Origin: an uncultured Gammaproteobacteria bacterium
GTDB lineage: Bacteria; Pseudomonadota; Gammaproteobacteria; JAADHQ01
Assembly: GCA_947258655.1 (NCBI GenBank)
Contig: CAMYJD010000013.1
Coordinates: 1-49,843, forward strand
Direction: 5' to 3'
DNA length: 49,843 bases
Part shown: piece by piece, positions 48,728 to 49,843 of the stretch
Position numbering within the stretch: the first letter of the stretch is position 1
Layout of the letters: each line of letters opens with the position of its first letter
Notes under the pieces: model-generated
What the model was told of the DNA's origin: nothing
Databases searched by the model: none
The model's input: the letters and a program-made list of their open reading frames with translations, nothing else
Translations under genes and position numbers: made by a program

Positions 48728-48743
48728 TGGCATGTTAGTTGCA
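48728..48743 (+). promoter_or_regulatory. Sigma-54 promoter of the P-II gene
   Basis: TGGCATGTTAGTTGCA has one mismatch to the consensus. Predicted start near 48754, leader about 130 nt. Sigma-54 control is usual for glnK-type genes. Confidence 0.75.
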
Positions 48744-48884
48744 CATTTCACCAGGTATAAGTCAAAGGGATGCGTACCATGATACGGTTCACAATGTGGA
48801 CATAACAAGCCGCATAAGGGAACAATAAATTCGCTCTGGTCCATTACAACGACATTTACACAATGTTATTTCTGGAGGAACTTA

Positions 48885-49223
48885 ATGAAGATCATATCGG
48901 CTATCATCAAGCCTGAAAAACTTGGTGACGTAACCAACGCCATAAGAGAGATCGGCACAGCGGGCATCACGTTAACCGAGGTCAAGGGATATGGCAGACA
49001 GAAAGGTCATACCGAACTATACCGCGGCGCAGAATACGACATCCACTATATCCCAAAAATTAAAATCGATGTTGCTGTGATTGACGACATGGTGACACAG
49101 ATTACCGAGGCAATCCTTGCCAGTGCCAAAAGTGGCAAGATTGGCGACGGCAAGATCTTTGTCAGCGATCTGGAGGAAATAGTGAGAATCCGCACAGGGG
49201 ATTATGGTGCTATGGCATTATAG
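48885..49223 (+). CDS. glnK: Nitrogen regulatory protein P-II (GlnB/GlnK family)
   Basis: 112-residue trimeric sensor of ATP/ADP and 2-oxoglutarate. T-loop LYRGAEYDIHYIPKIK retains Tyr51, the uridylylation site, and Tyr46. The B-loop ASAKSGKIGDGKIFV and C-loop RIRTGDYGAMAL are intact. GlnK is chosen over GlnB because of the sigma-54 promoter, but no amtB follows, so the symbol is tentative. GGAGGAA precedes the ATG. The DYGAMAL end differs from the usual TDEDAL/E.GEDAL, which may mark a lineage-specific paralogue. Divergent from the DUF2126 operon. Confidence 0.93.
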   Translation: MKIISAIIKPEKLGDVTNAIREIGTAGITLTEVKGYGRQKGHTELYRGAEYDIHYIPKIKIDVAVIDDMVTQITEAILASAKSGKIGDGKIFVSDLEEIVRIRTGDYGAMAL

Positions 49224-49574
49224 CGGGTGCTTTATAAGAGGATGCGCATATTTACAAAAATAGACCCGGGTATGAGGTATGTTAGCCATTCCTTATAAAG
49301 TCCCTGGCTCTATATATCACAGACTTATCGTAATAATAGCGTAATATCTGCCCTCTACTATAGCAATCCATTTCAAGCCGGTCCTTGAATACTGACTATA
49401 TGAGACGGCTGAAAGCGAACGTACGCGACACGTACAAAACGAGTCAAGCTAACATCAATTTAATGAAATTTTGCCATATAGATCACAGTTCATGGTCAAT
49501 TTCTGTACCATAGTGTCGATACAGGTATCTCAAACTTAACATGGAATCTGTAATAAGGTATTCGGGAAGCTGCA
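49224..49574 (+). other. Intergenic stretch after the P-II gene
   Basis: No gene and no clear terminator. The only structure noticed is a small perfect palindrome GTACG-N5-CGTAC at 49421-49435. Confidence 0.4.
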
Positions 49575-49748
49575 ATGAAAAGAAAACAACTGATATCACT
49601 GGCTCGCAAACTTGGGGTAAGCGAACAATACTACACATCCCCAACCAAAAGATTGATATGGGCCATCCAGGAAGCAGAAGGATCAGAAGCGTGTAGCAGT
49701 GATGACGAGCGCAATTCACAAGGCAACAAATGGAACTATAAAAAGTAA
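49575..49748 (+). CDS. Small SAP/Rho-N-like protein
   Basis: 57-residue ORF, MKRKQLISLARKLGVSEQYY.. KRLIWAIQEAEGSEACSS. It resembles the small SAP-motif proteins with the pattern LIxxAKxLGI...KxELIRAIQxAEG, which bind nucleic acid in other proteins, but the usual Cys-rich tail is reduced to a single Cys, the C-terminus being hydrophilic (NSQGNKWNYKK). GGGAAG lies 8 nt upstream of the ATG. No known partner in the window. The opposite-strand frame over it is a shadow. Confidence 0.6.
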   Translation: MKRKQLISLARKLGVSEQYYTSPTKRLIWAIQEAEGSEACSSDDERNSQGNKWNYKK

Positions 49749-49843
49749 GATTTAGTTTCTATACCATCATCTTGATCAATATATACCCGTTCACCGTAGT
49801 ATGCACAGATCCCATCGAAGCGGCCCCAACAACAAGCTTTCCT

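Larger units (their letters stand above)
48168..48884. other. Divergent control region between DUF2126 operon and P-II gene
   Basis: 717 bp, AT-rich, no gene found on either strand. It contains sigma-54 promoters in both directions, an NtrC-like dyad positioned for the minus-strand operon, and a 15-bp direct repeat ahead of the P-II promoter. Confidence 0.6.

Noticed and set aside
49421-49435. Palindrome GTACG-N5-CGTAC
   Set aside because: Short and isolated; no promoter or gene placement gives it meaning.
49483-49719. Minus-strand ORF at the right edge
   Set aside because: Shadow of the small SAP-like gene, without ribosome site or recognisable domain.

Overview
The window reads as chromosome of a gammaproteobacterium. 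Evidence for this is the complete Na+-translocating NADH:quinone reductase operon with nqrM, the proteobacterial gltB/gltD pair, a GlnB/GlnK-type P-II protein, cofactor-independent phosphoglycerate mutase, a sulfide:quinone reductase-like enzyme, and well-formed sigma-54 promoters. Base composition is even, and I see no phage, transposase, integron, CRISPR, rRNA or tRNA. A sulfur-oxidising or otherwise chemolithotrophic marine/halophilic bacterium would fit, but I cannot name a genus.

Layout. 1-2728 (-): sensor hybrid kinase with two FixL-like PAS domains, cut by the left edge. 3291-4913 (-): chemoreceptor. 5477-6181 (+): lone MinD/ParA-type ATPase. 6249-10806 (-): pyruvate phosphate dikinase and GpmI. 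11059-14359 (-): four-gene operon of rubrerythrin-like protein, UbiA prenyltransferase, CBS protein and ArsB/NhaD-type transporter. 14602-16838 (-): SQR-like flavoprotein fused to CBS domains, then a Coq10/RatA-like protein. 17311-24301 (+): nqrABCDEF, nqrM, a CBS protein and a small helical protein. 24657-26075 (+): gltD. 26099-39306 (-), in transcription order: circularly permuted ATP-grasp, alpha-E, gltB, glgP and a very large protein that I think is PPi-type PEP carboxykinase. 39965-41215 (+): HPPD-like VOC protein with an unfamiliar N-terminal domain. 41323-48167 (-), in transcription order: transglutaminase/DUF2126 protein, an ATP-grasp/alpha-E fusion and a second transglutaminase. 48885-49223 (+): P-II protein. 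49575-49748 (+): small SAP-like protein.

How it fits together. The unifying signal I found is regulatory. Many intergenic regions carry a -24/-12 (sigma-54) promoter of the form TGGCAYR-N4-WTGCW, and several also carry an NtrC-like dyad TGCAC-N7-GTGCA, often 90-130 bp upstream. The candidate set is the ParA-like ATPase, the rubrerythrin operon, gltD, the ATP-grasp/alpha-E/gltB operon, the HPPD-like gene, the DUF2126 operon and the P-II gene. This suggests that a predicted amidoligase-transglutaminase system, present in a split and a fused version side by side, is switched on with nitrogen assimilation. The system's product is unknown. It is the best candidate in the window for an undescribed biological system.

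Other themes are pyrophosphate-linked metabolism at the PEP/pyruvate/oxaloacetate node (PpdK, probable PPi-PEPCK, GpmI, GlgP), quinone-linked energy metabolism (SQR, Coq10-like, UbiA, Na+-NQR) and repeated use of CBS domains in three separate proteins. All motif work was done by eye. Families named with confidence below about 0.7 should be treated as hypotheses.
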